From Lysobacter sp. yr284 (GTDB taxonomy: Bacteria > Pseudomonadota > Gammaproteobacteria > Xanthomonadales > Xanthomonadaceae), in contig NZ_FNPT01000024.1 of assembly GCF_900107375.1 (NCBI RefSeq), positions 1-64,000 on the forward strand: a stretch of 64,000 bases of DNA. Direction: 5' to 3'. Shown piece after piece: positions 9,075 through 18,854 of the stretch. The translations under genes and the position numbers were made by a program. Below the pieces are notes generated by a model that was not told the origin of the DNA, did not search any database, and saw nothing but the letters and a program-made list of their open reading frames with translations. Positions within the stretch are counted from its first letter, which is position 1. Each line of letters starts with the position of its first letter.

Positions 9075-10139
9075 ATGAGCATTCTGGGTTTCATCAAGGG
9101 CGAACTGCTGGAGATCATCGAGTGGACCGATGACTCGCGCGACACCCTCTCCTACCGCTATCCGGACGACGACAAGGAGATCAAGAACGGCGCGCAGCTG
9201 ATCGTGCGCGAGTCGCAGCAGGTCCAGTTCGTCGCCGCCGGCCAGTACGCCGACCTGTTCGGCCCCGGCAAGCACACCCTCAAGACCGAGAACATCCCGG
9301 TCCTGTCGACGATCCTGGGTTGGAAGTACGGCTTCGATTCGCCGTTCAAGTGCGATGTCTACTTCCTCAACACCCGTTTGTTCACCGGCAACAAGTGGGG
9401 CACCGCCAACCCGGTGATGATGCGCGACGCCGACTTCGGCGTGGTCCGCCTGCGCGCGTTCGGCACCTACGATTTCCGCATCGTCGACCCGCCCCGGTTC
9501 CTGCGCGAAGTGGCCGGCACCGACCAGAATTTCCGCCTCGACGAATTCGCCGACACCATGCGTTCGCGCATCGTCAGCGTGTTCACCGAGGCCCTGGCGA
9601 CCGCCAAGGTGCCGGCGCTGGACGTGGCCTCGCGCTACAGCGAACTCGGCGACGCGCTGCTGCCGGTGATCAACCCGGCGATGACCTCCAAGTACGGCAT
9701 CGAGATCACCTCGTTCGTGCTGGAGAACGTGTCGGTGCCGCCGGACGTGGAGAAGGCCATCGACGCGCGTTCGAGCATGAGCGCGGTCGGCAACCTCAAC
9801 GACTACGTCAAGTTCCAGATGGGCAGCGCGATGGGCCAGGGCGGCGACGCCTCGGCCGCGGTGCCGGCGCAGATGGCGGTCGGCTTCGGCATCGCCCAGG
9901 AAATGATGCGCGGCATGCAGGGCGCGCCGCAGGCTGCGGCGCCCGCCGCGGCGGCCGCGGACGCCGCGCCGGCCGGCGCCGGGCTGGAAGTGCTCACGCC
10001 CGAGCAGGCCGCCGGCGCGCTCGGCGTTTCGGTCGAGGACGTGATGGCGGCGATCGCCGCCGGCGACCTCAAGGCGCGCAAGATCGGCAACGCGACCCGC
10101 ATCGCCAAGTCCGCGCTCGAAGAATTCCTGCGCGGCTGA
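9075..10139 (+). CDS. SPFH-domain protein with C-terminal excisionase-type HTH (YdjI-like)
   Basis: A 354-aa protein. Residues 1 to about 270 match the virion-core-like SPFH family (B. subtilis YdjI): the opening ILGFIKGELLEIIEWTDD, the FVAAGQYADLFGPGKHTL strand region and the SVPPDVEKAID end are typical. An Ala-rich linker follows. The last 50 residues form a MerR/excisionase-like helix-turn-helix (LTPEQAAGALGVSVEDVMAAI, then GDLKARKIG). GGGAGCGG precedes ATG 9075. The next gene overlaps it. Membrane-stress or scaffold functions are inferred from the ydj operon. Confidence 0.87.
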   Translation: MSILGFIKGELLEIIEWTDDSRDTLSYRYPDDDKEIKNGAQLIVRESQQVQFVAAGQYADLFGPGKHTLKTENIPVLSTILGWKYGFDSPFKCDVYFLNTRLFTGNKWGTANPVMMRDADFGVVRLRAFGTYDFRIVDPPRFLREVAGTDQNFRLDEFADTMRSRIVSVFTEALATAKVPALDVASRYSELGDALLPVINPAMTSKYGIEITSFVLENVSVPPDVEKAIDARSSMSAVGNLNDYVKFQMGSAMGQGGDASAAVPAQMAVGFGIAQEMMRGMQGAPQAAAPAAAAADAAPAGAGLEVLTPEQAAGALGVSVEDVMAAIAAGDLKARKIGNATRIAKSALEEFLRG

Positions 10140-11494
10140 TGGACAACGCCACCGTCGGCAAGCGTCCCTGCCCCGAATGCGGCGGCGACCTGCAATGGAA
10201 TGCGGCCAAGCAGGCGCTGGCCTGCCCGTACTGCGGCACGGTGGTGCCGCTGGCGCAGGCGCCGCAGGGCGCCGGCGACGGCAGCGCGCAGATCGTCGAA
10301 CACGATCTGGAGCAGGCGCTGGCGCGGCTGCCGCCCGAATCCGCGCGCACTGACGCGGCGGCCGCGAGCGCGGCCGCCGCGCAGGACCCCGACCTCGCCG
10401 CGATCCACGCCACCATCGAGCGGCTGGCGCGCACGTCCGGCGGCGCGCCGGTCGGCGCCAGCAGCTGGAGCGTGAAGGCCAGCAGCCCGAGCGGCGAGTT
10501 CGAGCTCAAGGGCTCGCGCAACGGCGGCGCGATCGACCTGCTGCACAGCATGGCCGCGACCCCGCCCGAGCAGCGCGGCTACGGCGCGCAGCGGCGCGAG
10601 GTGCAGTGCCAGAGCTGCCACGCGATCTCGGTGTTCGTCGACGGCAAGGTCGCCGACCGCTGCGAGTTCTGCGGCTCGCCCTCGATCATCGACCACGAGT
10701 CGCTCGGCGATGCGATCACCCCGGAAAGCCTGCTGCCGTTCAAGGTCAGCGACGGCCAGGTGCGCGAGGCGATCCGCAAGTGGTACGGCACCCGCTGGTT
10801 CGCGCCGAACCGGCTCAAGACCGCGGCGCTGACCGATACGCTCAAGGGCGTGTACCTGCCGTACTGGACCTTCGACGCCGACGTGTCCGCGCGCTGGACC
10901 GCCGAGGCCGGGCATTACTACTACGTCACCGAGAGCTACACCGAGAACGGCGAGCGCAAGACCCGCGAGGTGCGCAAGGTCCGCTGGGAGCCGGCCTCGG
11001 GCGCGCTGCAGCTGTTCTTCAACGACGAGCTGGTGCCCGGCACGGTCGGCGTGCACGCGGACCTGCTGCAGAAGATCGGCGACTTCCCCACCGCCACCGA
11101 CCTTTCGCCGTACTCGCCGGAGTTCGTGCGCGGCTGGACCGTGGAGCGCTACCAGGTGGACCTGCGCCAGGCCGCCCAGCGCGGCGAGGCGCAGATGCGC
11201 GAACGCACCCGCGACGCCTGCTCGGCGGAGGTCCCCGGCGACACCCAGCGCAACCTGCAGGTCGACGCGACCCTGAGCCGGCGCACTTTCAAGCACGTGC
11301 TGGTGCCGGTGTGGCTGGTCAGCTACACCTACGGCTCGCGCAACTATCAGGTGCTGGCCAACGGCTACACCGGCGCGCTGGCCGGCGAGCGGCCCTACAG
11401 CTGGGTCAAGATCTTCTTCGCCGCGCTGTTCGCGGCGGTCGTTCTGTTCGGCGGGCTGCTGCTGGTGATGGCGGTCGACGCCGCCAAGGGCTGA
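10139..11494 (+). CDS. Zinc-ribbon membrane protein (YdjG-like)
   Basis: A 451-aa partner of the SPFH protein; TGATG overlaps the previous stop. It has two zinc ribbons: CPECGG...CPYCG near residues 9-34 and CQSCH...CEFCG near residues 158-180. A long beta-rich domain follows (GVYLPYWTFDADVSARWTAE), and a single membrane helix lies at the C-terminus (about residues 420-445) with a short tail. This architecture matches B. subtilis YdjG, annotated as a PriA-like zinc-finger protein, encoded beside SPFH genes. The molecular role is not established. Confidence 0.82.
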   Translation: MDNATVGKRPCPECGGDLQWNAAKQALACPYCGTVVPLAQAPQGAGDGSAQIVEHDLEQALARLPPESARTDAAAASAAAAQDPDLAAIHATIERLARTSGGAPVGASSWSVKASSPSGEFELKGSRNGGAIDLLHSMAATPPEQRGYGAQRREVQCQSCHAISVFVDGKVADRCEFCGSPSIIDHESLGDAITPESLLPFKVSDGQVREAIRKWYGTRWFAPNRLKTAALTDTLKGVYLPYWTFDADVSARWTAEAGHYYYVTESYTENGERKTREVRKVRWEPASGALQLFFNDELVPGTVGVHADLLQKIGDFPTATDLSPYSPEFVRGWTVERYQVDLRQAAQRGEAQMRERTRDACSAEVPGDTQRNLQVDATLSRRTFKHVLVPVWLVSYTYGSRNYQVLANGYTGALAGERPYSWVKIFFAALFAAVVLFGGLLLVMAVDAAKG

Positions 11495-11813
11495 ACCCGC
11501 CCCGGCCCCGGACTTGTCCACAGGTCAGGGGCCATCGCCGCGCGCCGGCACGCGGCGGCGGTGGCCGCAATTGCCCCGGCTTTTATCCACAGCCTGCCCG
11601 GGTCGGCCGCACCCGGCGCATTCCCGCGCCGGGCAAGGCTTCGGCGCCGGCGCGCGGGCCGCGGAAACGACGGCCCGCGGGCGTTATCCACAAGCGGCTG
11701 GGGCTAAATATTTGACTTGAAGTCAAATGTAATTCGCCGAAAACCATATTTTTCGGCAAGGACGACCGGCCGACACTGCGCATCGCGAATCGCCGAATCC
11801 CTCGGCCCCCCGG
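11495..11813. other. Intergenic region with DnaA-box-like nonamers
   Basis: A 319-bp gap containing TTGTCCACA (11514-11522), two perfect TTATCCACA nonamers (11583-11591 and 11684-11692), and the two inverted repeats listed separately. No small gene is apparent. Confidence 0.75.
11710..11728. promoter_or_regulatory. Palindromic operator candidate upstream of MFS gene
   Basis: Perfect inverted repeat ATTTGACTT-G-AAGTCAAAT in a locally AT-rich patch 85 bp before the MFS start. A second repeat, GCCGAAAA/TTTTCGGC, sits at 11736-11757. Its size and symmetry fit a dimeric repressor or activator site; the cognate regulator is not encoded next to it. Confidence 0.55.
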
Positions 11814-13025
11814 ATGCCCGCCATGCCCCTCGCCCTGTTGGCCCTGACCCTCGGCGCCTTCGCCATCGGCACCACCGAGTTCGTCATCGTCGGCCTGATC
11901 CCCACCCTGGCCGCCGATCTGCGCGTCGACCTGCCCTCGGCCGGCCTGCTGGTCAGCCTGTACGCGCTGGCGGTCGCGATCGGCGCACCGCTGCTGACCG
12001 CCCTGACCGCGCGGGTCCCGCGCAAGGCGCTGCTGGTCGGCCTGATGGCCTTGTTCACCGTCGGCAACGTGGTCGCCTGGCTGGCGCCGGGCTACGCCAC
12101 CTTGATCGTCGCGCGCGTGCTCACCGGCCTGGCCCACGGCGTGTTCTTCTCGGTCGGCTCGATCATCGCCACCGGCCTGGTGTCGAAGGACAAGGCCGCC
12201 AGCGCCATCGCCACCATGTTCAGCGGCATGACCGTGGCCTTCGTCACCGGCATCCCGCTGGGCACCTTCCTCGGCCAGCACTTCGGTTGGCGTTCGACCT
12301 TCCTCGCCGTCGCCGGCTTCGGCCTGATCGCGCTGGTCGGCAGCGCACTGTTCGTGCCGCGGCGAATCGCCCACGCCGCACCGGCGCCGCTGCGCCAGCA
12401 GGCGGCGCTGCTGCTGCAGCCGCGCCTGCTGCTGGTCTACGCGATGACCGCGGTCGGCTACGGCGGCTCGCTGATCGCCTTCACCTTCCTCGCCCCGATC
12501 CTGCAGGACATCGCCGGCCTGAGCCCGAATTTGGTCGGCGCAGTGCTGCTGGCCTACGGCGTGTCGGTCGCGGTCGGCAACGTCTGGGGCGGACGCCTGG
12601 CCGACCGCCAGGGCCCGGTGAAGGCGCTCAAGACCATCTTCGCCCTGCTCGCCGCGGTGTTGCTGGCGCTGACCTTCACCGCGCACAGCCCGTGGTTGGT
12701 GGTACTCACAGCGCTGGCCTGGGGCGCGGTCGCGTTCGGCAACGTGCCCGGCCTGCAGGTGTATGTGGTCAAGCAGGCGCAGCGCTACGCGCCGCAGGCG
12801 GTCGACACCGCCGCCGGTTTCAACATCGCCGCGTTCAACCTCGGCGTCGCCGGCGGCGCCTGGGCCGGCGGCCAGGTCGTCGCCCGCCTCGGCTTGGCGC
12901 ACACGCCGTGGATCGCCGCGCTGGTGGTGTTCGCCGCGTTCGGCCTGACCGCGCTCAGCGGCCGCCTGGATCGCCGCGACGGCCTCGTCGACCGCGGCGA
13001 CGGCATCGCCGTCGCCGCGCACTGA
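11814..13025 (+). CDS. MFS exporter, AraJ/YdhP-type (DHA1)
   Basis: Twelve-helix major facilitator of 403 aa. It opens with the family hallmark [18 protein letters not shown] and has the helix-4 stretch [15 protein letters not shown] and repeated glycine-rich helices. Members export sugars, nucleosides or drugs. ATG 11814 and ATG 11823 are both possible and differ by three residues. Thirty-one bases separate it from dkgB, so the two are likely cotranscribed, and the palindrome upstream may control both. Confidence 0.88.
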   Translation: MPAMPLALLALTLGAFAIGTTEFVIVGLIPTLAADLRVDLPSAGLLVSLYALAVAIGAPLLTALTARVPRKALLVGLMALFTVGNVVAWLAPGYATLIVARVLTGLAHGVFFSVGSIIATGLVSKDKAASAIATMFSGMTVAFVTGIPLGTFLGQHFGWRSTFLAVAGFGLIALVGSALFVPRRIAHAAPAPLRQQAALLLQPRLLLVYAMTAVGYGGSLIAFTFLAPILQDIAGLSPNLVGAVLLAYGVSVAVGNVWGGRLADRQGPVKALKTIFALLAAVLLALTFTAHSPWLVVLTALAWGAVAFGNVPGLQVYVVKQAQRYAPQAVDTAAGFNIAAFNLGVAGGAWAGGQVVARLGLAHTPWIAALVVFAAFGLTALSGRLDRRDGLVDRGDGIAVAAH

Positions 13026-13056
13026 TTCGTTCCCCTCGTTTTCCGGAGATATCCAC

Positions 13057-13860
13057 ATGAACGTCCCCGCCTTCGGCCTCGGCACCTTCCGCCTCAAGGA
13101 CCAGACCGTCATCGATTCCGTCCGCACCGGCCTGGAACTGGGCTACCGCGCCATCGACACCGCGCAGATCTACGGCAACGAAGCGCAAGTCGGCCAGGCC
13201 CTCGCCGACAGCGGCGTGGCGCGTGGCGAGGTGTACCTCACCACCAAGATCTGGATCGACAACCTCCCGCGCGAACGGCTGATTCCCAGCCTGCGCGAAA
13301 GCCTCGCCAAGCTGCGCAGCGACTATGTCGACCTGACCCTGATCCACTGGCCCTCGCCGAACGACGCGGTGGCCGTGGACGAATTCATGGCCGCGCTGCT
13401 GCAAGCCAAGCGCGACGGCCTGACCCGCGCGATCGGCGTGTCCAACTTCACCATCGACCTGATGCAGCGCGCGATCGCCGCGGTCGGCGCCGACGAGATC
13501 GCCACCAACCAGGTCGAGCTGCATCCGTACCTGCAGAACCGCAAGCTCGCGCAGTTCGCGCGCGACGCCGGCATCGGCCTGACCTCGTACATGACCCTGG
13601 CCTACGGCAAGGTGTTGAACGATCCGACGCTTGTGGATATCGCCGGCAAACATCGCGCCACGCCGGCGCAGGTGGCGTTGGCGTGGGCGATGCAGTCGGG
13701 TTACGCGGTGATTCCGTCTTCGACCAAGCGCGAGAACCTGGCCGGCAATCTGCTCGCGGTTTCGCTGCGGTTGGACGATGAGGATATGCAGCGCATCGCG
13801 GCGCTGGATCGCGGCGAGCGCTTGACCGATCCGGACGGTTTGGCGCCGGCGTGGGATTGA
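13057..13860 (+). CDS. dkgB: 2,5-didehydrogluconate reductase B (aldo-keto reductase)
   Basis: NADPH-dependent aldo-keto reductase of 267 aa, the same length as E. coli DkgB and very similar throughout ([53 protein letters not shown]). The catalytic tetrad is visible: Asp in AIDTAQIY, Tyr in QIYGNE, Lys in TTKIWI, His in LIHWP. The family reduces 2,5-diketo-gluconate and toxic aldehydes such as methylglyoxal. It follows an MFS exporter and precedes an Old Yellow Enzyme, suggesting a stress or electrophile detoxification set. Confidence 0.95.
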   Translation: MNVPAFGLGTFRLKDQTVIDSVRTGLELGYRAIDTAQIYGNEAQVGQALADSGVARGEVYLTTKIWIDNLPRERLIPSLRESLAKLRSDYVDLTLIHWPSPNDAVAVDEFMAALLQAKRDGLTRAIGVSNFTIDLMQRAIAAVGADEIATNQVELHPYLQNRKLAQFARDAGIGLTSYMTLAYGKVLNDPTLVDIAGKHRATPAQVALAWAMQSGYAVIPSSTKRENLAGNLLAVSLRLDDEDMQRIAALDRGERLTDPDGLAPAWD

Positions 13861-13886
13861 GGCGGCTGCGCAGCCGTTGAGTTTTC

Positions 13887-13967
13887 GCGGTCGCGACTCG
13901 CGTCGCTCCTACGCGAGCCGCGGCCGCTACGCGATCTCCCTGTAGGAGCGACGCGAGTCGCGACCGC
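13887..13967. repeat. REP-like repeats, family A, inverted pair
   Basis: Two copies of the GTAGGAGCGACGCGAGTCGCGACCGC variant, inverted relative to each other at 13887-13912 and 13942-13967, between the reductase genes. The pair can form a cruciform or stem-loop in the transcript. Confidence 0.8.
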
Positions 13968-14081
13968 CATCGCGCACGTTCGCCCCGCAACCTCACCCAC
14001 GCAACACAACATCGGCGCCGCGACGCCTACCCACGCGCGCGCCGCGTCCCACATCGTCCTCAACTCCCGCGAGATTCCCCC

Positions 14082-15182
14082 ATGTTGTTCACCCCGCACC
14101 GCATCGGCGCCCTCGACGTCCCCAACCGCATCGTCATGCCGCCGATGACCCGCTCGCGCGCCGGCCGCGGCGAAGTCGCCACCGAACTGATGGCGCAGTA
14201 CTACGCCCAGCGCGCCGGCGCCGGCCTGATCGTCAGCGAAGGCACCCAGATCAGCCGCCAGGGCCAGGGCTACGCCTGGACGCCCGGCATCCACACGCCC
14301 GCGCAAGTCGCCGGCTGGCGCCGCGTCACCGACGCCGTGCACGCCGCCGGCGGACGCATCTTCGCCCAGCTCTGGCACGTCGGCCGCGTCTCCCACGTCG
14401 CCCTGCAGGACGGCGGCGCCGCGCCGGTGTCGTCGTCGGCGCTGGTGGCCGAAGGTGTCAAGGTGTTCGTCGACCTCGACGGCCGCGGCCCGGAAGCCGG
14501 CGTCGGCGACATGGTCCAACACTCCGCCCCGCGCGCACTGCGCCTGGACGAAATCCCCGCCATCGTCGCCGACTACGCCCAGGCCGCGCGCAACGCCATC
14601 GTCGCCGGCTTCGACGGCATCGAACTGCACGGCGCCAACGGCTACCTGATCAACCAGTTCATCGACTCGCAGGCCAACGCGCGCGAGGACGCCTACGGCG
14701 GCTCGCTGCGCAACCGCCTGCGCTTCCTGCGCGAAGTCGCACAGGCCGTCAGCGACGCCATCGGCGCCGACCGCGTCGGCGTGCGCCTGGCGCCGCTGAC
14801 CACGCTGCAGGGCGCGGTCGACGACACCCCGCAAGCGACCTACCTGGCCGCAGCGAAGCTGCTCGACGAGATCGGCGTCGCCTACCTGCACATCGCCGAA
14901 GCCGACTGGGACGACGCCCCCGGCATGCCCGATGCCTTCCGCGAAGCGTTGCGGCTGATCTACCGCGGCACGTTGATCTACTCGGGCAAATACACCAAGG
15001 CGCGCGCCGAGGACGCATTGGCGCGCGGCTGGGCCGACCTGATCGGCTTCGGCCGGCCGTTCATCGCCAACCCGGATCTGCCGTATCGGCTGCAACACGA
15101 TGTGCCGTTGAGCGAAGGCGATCGCTCGCGCTATTTCGGCGGCGGCGCGGAAGGCTACACGGACTATCCGCGGGCGGCTTAG
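14082..15182 (+). CDS. Old Yellow Enzyme family alkene reductase (NemA-like)
   Basis: FMN-dependent ene-reductase, 366 aa, cytoplasmic TIM barrel. Visible family features are MPPMTRSRA near the N-terminus (FMN binding), GFDGIELHGANGYLINQF with the substrate-binding His-Gly-Ala-Asn, and GRPFIANPDLPYRL at the phosphate-binding end. Such enzymes reduce activated alkenes, N-ethylmaleimide and nitro compounds with NAD(P)H. It lies about 220 bp after dkgB, separated by repeats, so it may have its own promoter. Confidence 0.93.
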   Translation: MLFTPHRIGALDVPNRIVMPPMTRSRAGRGEVATELMAQYYAQRAGAGLIVSEGTQISRQGQGYAWTPGIHTPAQVAGWRRVTDAVHAAGGRIFAQLWHVGRVSHVALQDGGAAPVSSSALVAEGVKVFVDLDGRGPEAGVGDMVQHSAPRALRLDEIPAIVADYAQAARNAIVAGFDGIELHGANGYLINQFIDSQANAREDAYGGSLRNRLRFLREVAQAVSDAIGADRVGVRLAPLTTLQGAVDDTPQATYLAAAKLLDEIGVAYLHIAEADWDDAPGMPDAFREALRLIYRGTLIYSGKYTKARAEDALARGWADLIGFGRPFIANPDLPYRLQHDVPLSEGDRSRYFGGGAEGYTDYPRAA

Positions 15183-15501
15183 TCGCCACCGAGCGACTGT
15201 ACGAGCGACGCAAGTCGCGACTGCGATACCGCAATACGACGCAACTGTGATGACGCGGTCGCGGCTCGCGCCGCTCCTACAGGTAGGTCACCAAGATCGT
15301 CGCGATCTTGAAGGCAGGATCATCGTGTTCGTTTTATCCACAGCCTTGCGCCGCTTCAACGCAGCGACTGTAGGAGCGACGCAAGTCGCGACCGCGACAC
15401 CACGCTTGCGAAGCAACTTCAGCGATAAGGTCGCGGCCTAACATCGCTTCTGCAATGAGACCACTCGCGGCTCGCGCTGCCGAACGGCGCGCATGCCGGC
15501 C
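15183..15501. other. Gene-free interval filled with family A repeats
   Basis: Convergent gap between the Old Yellow Enzyme and mnmE. It contains family A palindromes at 15199-15226 (degenerate), 15255-15280 (inverted) and 15370-15395, and a perfect TTATCCACA nonamer at 15334-15342. No gene is evident. Confidence 0.75.
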
Positions 15502-16872
15502 TCACTTGCCGATGCAAAAGCTCGAAAAGATATGCCCGAGCAGATCGTCTGCGCGCACCCGCCCGGTGATCTCGCCTAGCGCGTCGTGCGCCTGCCGCAA
15601 AGCTTCGGCAGCGAGGTCGAGCATCTCGTGGTCGAGCTGCGCGCGCGCCTCGCTCAGTTCTTCGCCGGCACGGATCAGCGCATCCACGTGCCGCGCCCGC
15701 GCCGTGAACGCGCCTTCCATCGCTTCGCCCGCGTCGCCCTGCGCCAGCGCGCGCAAACGCGCATGCAGCGCATCCAGTCCCGCGCCGGTCTGCGCGGACA
15801 CGAACACGCGATCCTCGCCGCCGACATCGGCCGGGCCCGGCGAGTCGTAGTCCGATTCGAGCAGATCGATCTTGTTGTAGACGAACAACCGCGCCGGCAC
15901 CGGCGCGATCGCATCGGCGACCGCGGCCAGGCCGCCGTGCGGGTCGCGCGCGTCGAGCACGACGATGGCGAGGTCGGCGCGGTCGAGTTCGCCGCGCGCG
16001 CGGCGCATGCCTTCGCGTTCGATCGCGTCGCCGCCGTCGCGCAGGCCGGCGGTGTCGACCAGGGTCAGTTCGACGCCGTCGAGCTTGATCGTCTCGTGCA
16101 GCAGGTCGCGGGTGGTGCCGGCGATGTCGGTGACGATCGCGCGCTCGCTGCCGGCCAAGGCGTTCAACAGCGAACTCTTGCCGGCGTTGGGCGGGCCGAC
16201 GATCACCGCATGCAAACCGTCGCGCAGGCGGCGGCCGCGTTCGGCCGCGGCGAGCAAATCGTCCAGCGCGCGCGCGGCGCCGGCGAGGCGCTCGCGCAGG
16301 GCGCCGCCGCCGAGGGTGTCGATGGGTTCATCGGCGAAGTCGATCGCCGCTTCCACGTGCACGCGCACCGCCAGCAAGTCGCCGGCGAGCGCTTCGACCC
16401 GGCGCGAGAACTCGCCATCGAGGGCGCGCCGCGCCGCCCGCGCCGCGCGCGCGTCGGCGGCTGCGATCAGGTCGGCGACGGCCTCGGCCTGGGCCAGGTC
16501 GAGCCGGCCTTCCAGGAATGCGCGTTCGCTGAACTCGCCCGGCCGCGCGCGGCGCGCGCCCAGCGCGCAGGCGCGTGCGAGCAGTTCTTCGAGCAGGGCC
16601 GGACCGCCGTGCGCCTGCAGCTCGGCCACGTCCTCGCCGGTGTAGCTGGCCGGCGCGGCGAAGTAGAGCGCGATGCCGTCGTCGAGGGTGTCGCCGGCCG
16701 CGTCAGTGAAGCGCACGTAATGCGCGTGGCGCGGCTGCAGCGTACGGCCGCTCATGGCTTCGGCGATCGCGCGCGCGTTCGCGCCGGACAGGCGCACGAT
16801 GCCGACGCCGCCGGCGCCGGGCGCGGTGGCGATGGCGGCGATGGTGTCGCGGGCGGGCGCGGAGGGGGTCAT
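15502..16872 (-). CDS. mnmE: tRNA modification GTPase MnmE
   Basis: With MnmG it installs the 5-carboxymethylaminomethyl group on wobble uridine 34. Length is 456 aa. The N-terminal formyl-THF-binding domain ([20 protein letters not shown]) leads to a helical region and the inserted G domain, with P-loop GPPNAGKS (226-233), [15 protein letters not shown] and NKIDL. The C-terminal CIGK carries the catalytic Cys453. It is the last gene of the rpmH-rnpA-yidC-mnmE run on the minus strand, but a terminator and repeats separate it from yidC. Confidence 0.98.
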   Translation of the reverse strand: MTPSAPARDTIAAIATAPGAGGVGIVRLSGANARAIAEAMSGRTLQPRHAHYVRFTDAAGDTLDDGIALYFAAPASYTGEDVAELQAHGGPALLEELLARACALGARRARPGEFSERAFLEGRLDLAQAEAVADLIAAADARAARAARRALDGEFSRRVEALAGDLLAVRVHVEAAIDFADEPIDTLGGGALRERLAGAARALDDLLAAAERGRRLRDGLHAVIVGPPNAGKSSLLNALAGSERAIVTDIAGTTRDLLHETIKLDGVELTLVDTAGLRDGGDAIEREGMRRARGELDRADLAIVVLDARDPHGGLAAVADAIAPVPARLFVYNKIDLLESDYDSPGPADVGGEDRVFVSAQTGAGLDALHARLRALAQGDAGEAMEGAFTARARHVDALIRAGEELSEARAQLDHEMLDLAAEALRQAHDALGEITGRVRADDLLGHIFSSFCIGK

Positions 16873-16916
16873 GGGCGAATGATAGTGGCTGGCCCGGGTT
16901 GGGGATAACTCTGCTC

Positions 16917-17004
16917 TTGTAGGAGGGGCTTCAGCCCCGACGCCTTCGGCTCAGGTCGCGGCGATCTGGAACAAAGGCGTCGGGACTGAAGTCCCTCCCA
17001 CAAG
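16917..17004. repeat. REP-like repeat, family B, inverted pair
   Basis: CTTGTAGGAGGGGCTTCAGC with an inverted partner ending ...GTCCCTCCCACAAGAG, about 30 bp apart, between mnmE and yidC. A TGGGGATAA nonamer lies just before the pair, at about 16900. Confidence 0.75.
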
Positions 17005-17052
17005 AGGCTGGCCGTCCTTGCGGTGCAGCCCGCGACTTATCCCCAAGAACGC

Positions 17053-17076
17053 AAAAGCCCGCCTTGCGGCGGGCTT
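17053..17076 (-). terminator. Intrinsic terminator after yidC
   Basis: Stem AAGCCCGCC/GGCGGGCTT with a TTGC loop, followed on the minus strand by TTTTGCG. It lies 30 bases beyond the yidC stop codon. Confidence 0.85.
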
Positions 17077-17105
17077 CGCGGAACCGATCCGGCCAGGCCG
17101 AACGG

Positions 17106-18839
17106 TTACTTGTCCTTGCCGCCACCGCCGCCGGCCGCGTTGTCCTCGGCGTAGCGCTTGGTGGTGATCCACTGCTGCAGCAGGCCCAGGCCGCCGTTGG
17201 CGACTTGGTACAGCACCAGGCCGGCCGGCAGGAACGCCAGGATCACGCCGAACACCAGCGGCATGAACTGCATCATCTTCTGCTGGGTCGGGTCCATGCC
17301 GGTCATCGGGGTCAGCTTCTGCGTCGCCCACATGATCGCGATGTTGCACAGCGGCAGCACGAAGAACGGATCGCGCGAGGTCAGGTCGTGGATCCACAGC
17401 GTCCACGGCGCGTGGCGCAGCTCGACCGACTCGGCCAGCATCCAGTACAGCGTCATGAAGATGATGATGCTCGGCAACACCGGCAGGCAGCCGCCGACCG
17501 GGTTGATCTTCTCCTTCTTGTACAGCTCCATCAGCGCCATCTGGAACTTCTGCTTGTCGTCGCCGTAGCGCTCCTTGAGCTGGGCGACGCGCGGCTGGAA
17601 CTTGCGCATCTTCGCCTGCGACTTGTACTGCGCCGCCGACAGCGGATACAGCGCCAGCTTCAGCAGCACCACCAGGCCGATGATCGCCCAGCCCCAGTTG
17701 CCGAACAGGCCGTGCAGTTTGTCGAGCAGCCAGAACAGGCCGTTGGCCAGGGTGGCGAAGATCGAGTAGCTGCTGAAGTCGACCGCGCGGTCCAGGCCCT
17801 GCACCTTCTGCGCCTCGATCGCCTTGACCAGCTTCGGGCCGACCCACAGGCGTGCCTCGGTGCTGGCGTTCTGGCCCGGGGCGAGATTGACGCCGGGGCC
17901 GAGGTCGCGGATCAGGTACTGCGGCGCGCCGCCGGCGTTGAGCTGCTCCAGCGAGAACTGGCCCGAGTCCTTCTCGCCCGGGATCCAGGCGGCGAAGAAG
18001 TGGTGCTGCAGCATCGCGATCCAGCCGCCGGTCACCTGCTTGTTGAGGTTGCCGTCGGCGCTGAACTTGTCGAACTTGCGCTTCTCGTACTTGTCGGTCG
18101 GGCTGTACCACGCCGCGCCCTGGAAGCTGTACTGCTCGGGGCTGAAGGGCCCCTTGCGCGCTAGTTCGCGCGGCACGCGGCTGAGCTGGCGGTAGATGTA
18201 GCCCTGCCACGGCGCGGCGCCGGCGTTGGCGACGTCGTCGCGCACCTTGATGACGTAGTCGCCGCGGCGGAAGGTGTAGGTGCGGGTGATGGTCACGCCG
18301 TTGGCGCCGGTCCACACGAACGGCACCGCGATGTCCTTGGCGCCGTCGGCGAGCTTGAGCTCGCGCGAATCGCCGGCGTAGCGGAAGCCCGAGGCGTGGG
18401 TCGGCGCGCCGCCGCTCTGGCTGACCCAGCCGCTCTGGGCGACGAAGTACAGGGTGGAGTCGTTGGCCAGCAGCCGCATCGGCGGGCTGTTCGGCTCGGT
18501 GCCGACCGGATAGCGCAGCAGGTCGGCTTCGCTGATCTCGCCGCCGTGCAGGATCACCCGGAACACGTCGGTGCTGACCACCACCGGCGCGTCGCTGGCC
18601 GGGACGGCGCTGGCGCCGGGCGTCGCGCCGGGGACCGGCGGCGCGGCCGAAGGCGCGGCGGGCGCGCCCGGTACGCCGGGCGGCGTGGCCAGGCCGGCGG
18701 CGCTGGGCACGCTGTTGGCCGGGGCGACCACGGTCGGCGGCGCGGCCGGCGGCGCCGACTTCTCCTTGCCCCACTCCATCCACAGCAGGGTCGCCACCAT
18801 CAGCCAGGCGAGGATCAGGAAAGCACGGGTCTGGTTCAT
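17106..18839 (-). CDS. yidC: Membrane protein insertase YidC
   Basis: Inner-membrane insertase of 577 aa that inserts and folds membrane proteins with or without SecYEG. It has an N-terminal membrane anchor (residues 5-22), a Pro/Ala-rich linker, the large periplasmic beta-supersandwich domain, then the conserved core of five helices from about residue 360. The core includes FNWGWAIIGLVVLLKLALYP-type helix sequence and the GGCLPVLPSIIIFMTLYWML helix. The C-terminus is Gly/Lys-rich. Only 15 bp separate it from rnpA; no yidD lies between. Confidence 0.98.
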   Translation of the reverse strand: MNQTRAFLILAWLMVATLLWMEWGKEKSAPPAAPPTVVAPANSVPSAAGLATPPGVPGAPAAPSAAPPVPGATPGASAVPASDAPVVVSTDVFRVILHGGEISEADLLRYPVGTEPNSPPMRLLANDSTLYFVAQSGWVSQSGGAPTHASGFRYAGDSRELKLADGAKDIAVPFVWTGANGVTITRTYTFRRGDYVIKVRDDVANAGAAPWQGYIYRQLSRVPRELARKGPFSPEQYSFQGAAWYSPTDKYEKRKFDKFSADGNLNKQVTGGWIAMLQHHFFAAWIPGEKDSGQFSLEQLNAGGAPQYLIRDLGPGVNLAPGQNASTEARLWVGPKLVKAIEAQKVQGLDRAVDFSSYSIFATLANGLFWLLDKLHGLFGNWGWAIIGLVVLLKLALYPLSAAQYKSQAKMRKFQPRVAQLKERYGDDKQKFQMALMELYKKEKINPVGGCLPVLPSIIIFMTLYWMLAESVELRHAPWTLWIHDLTSRDPFFVLPLCNIAIMWATQKLTPMTGMDPTQQKMMQFMPLVFGVILAFLPAGLVLYQVANGGLGLLQQWITTKRYAEDNAAGGGGGKDK

Positions 18840-18854
18840 GGGCAGCAGGCGGGC

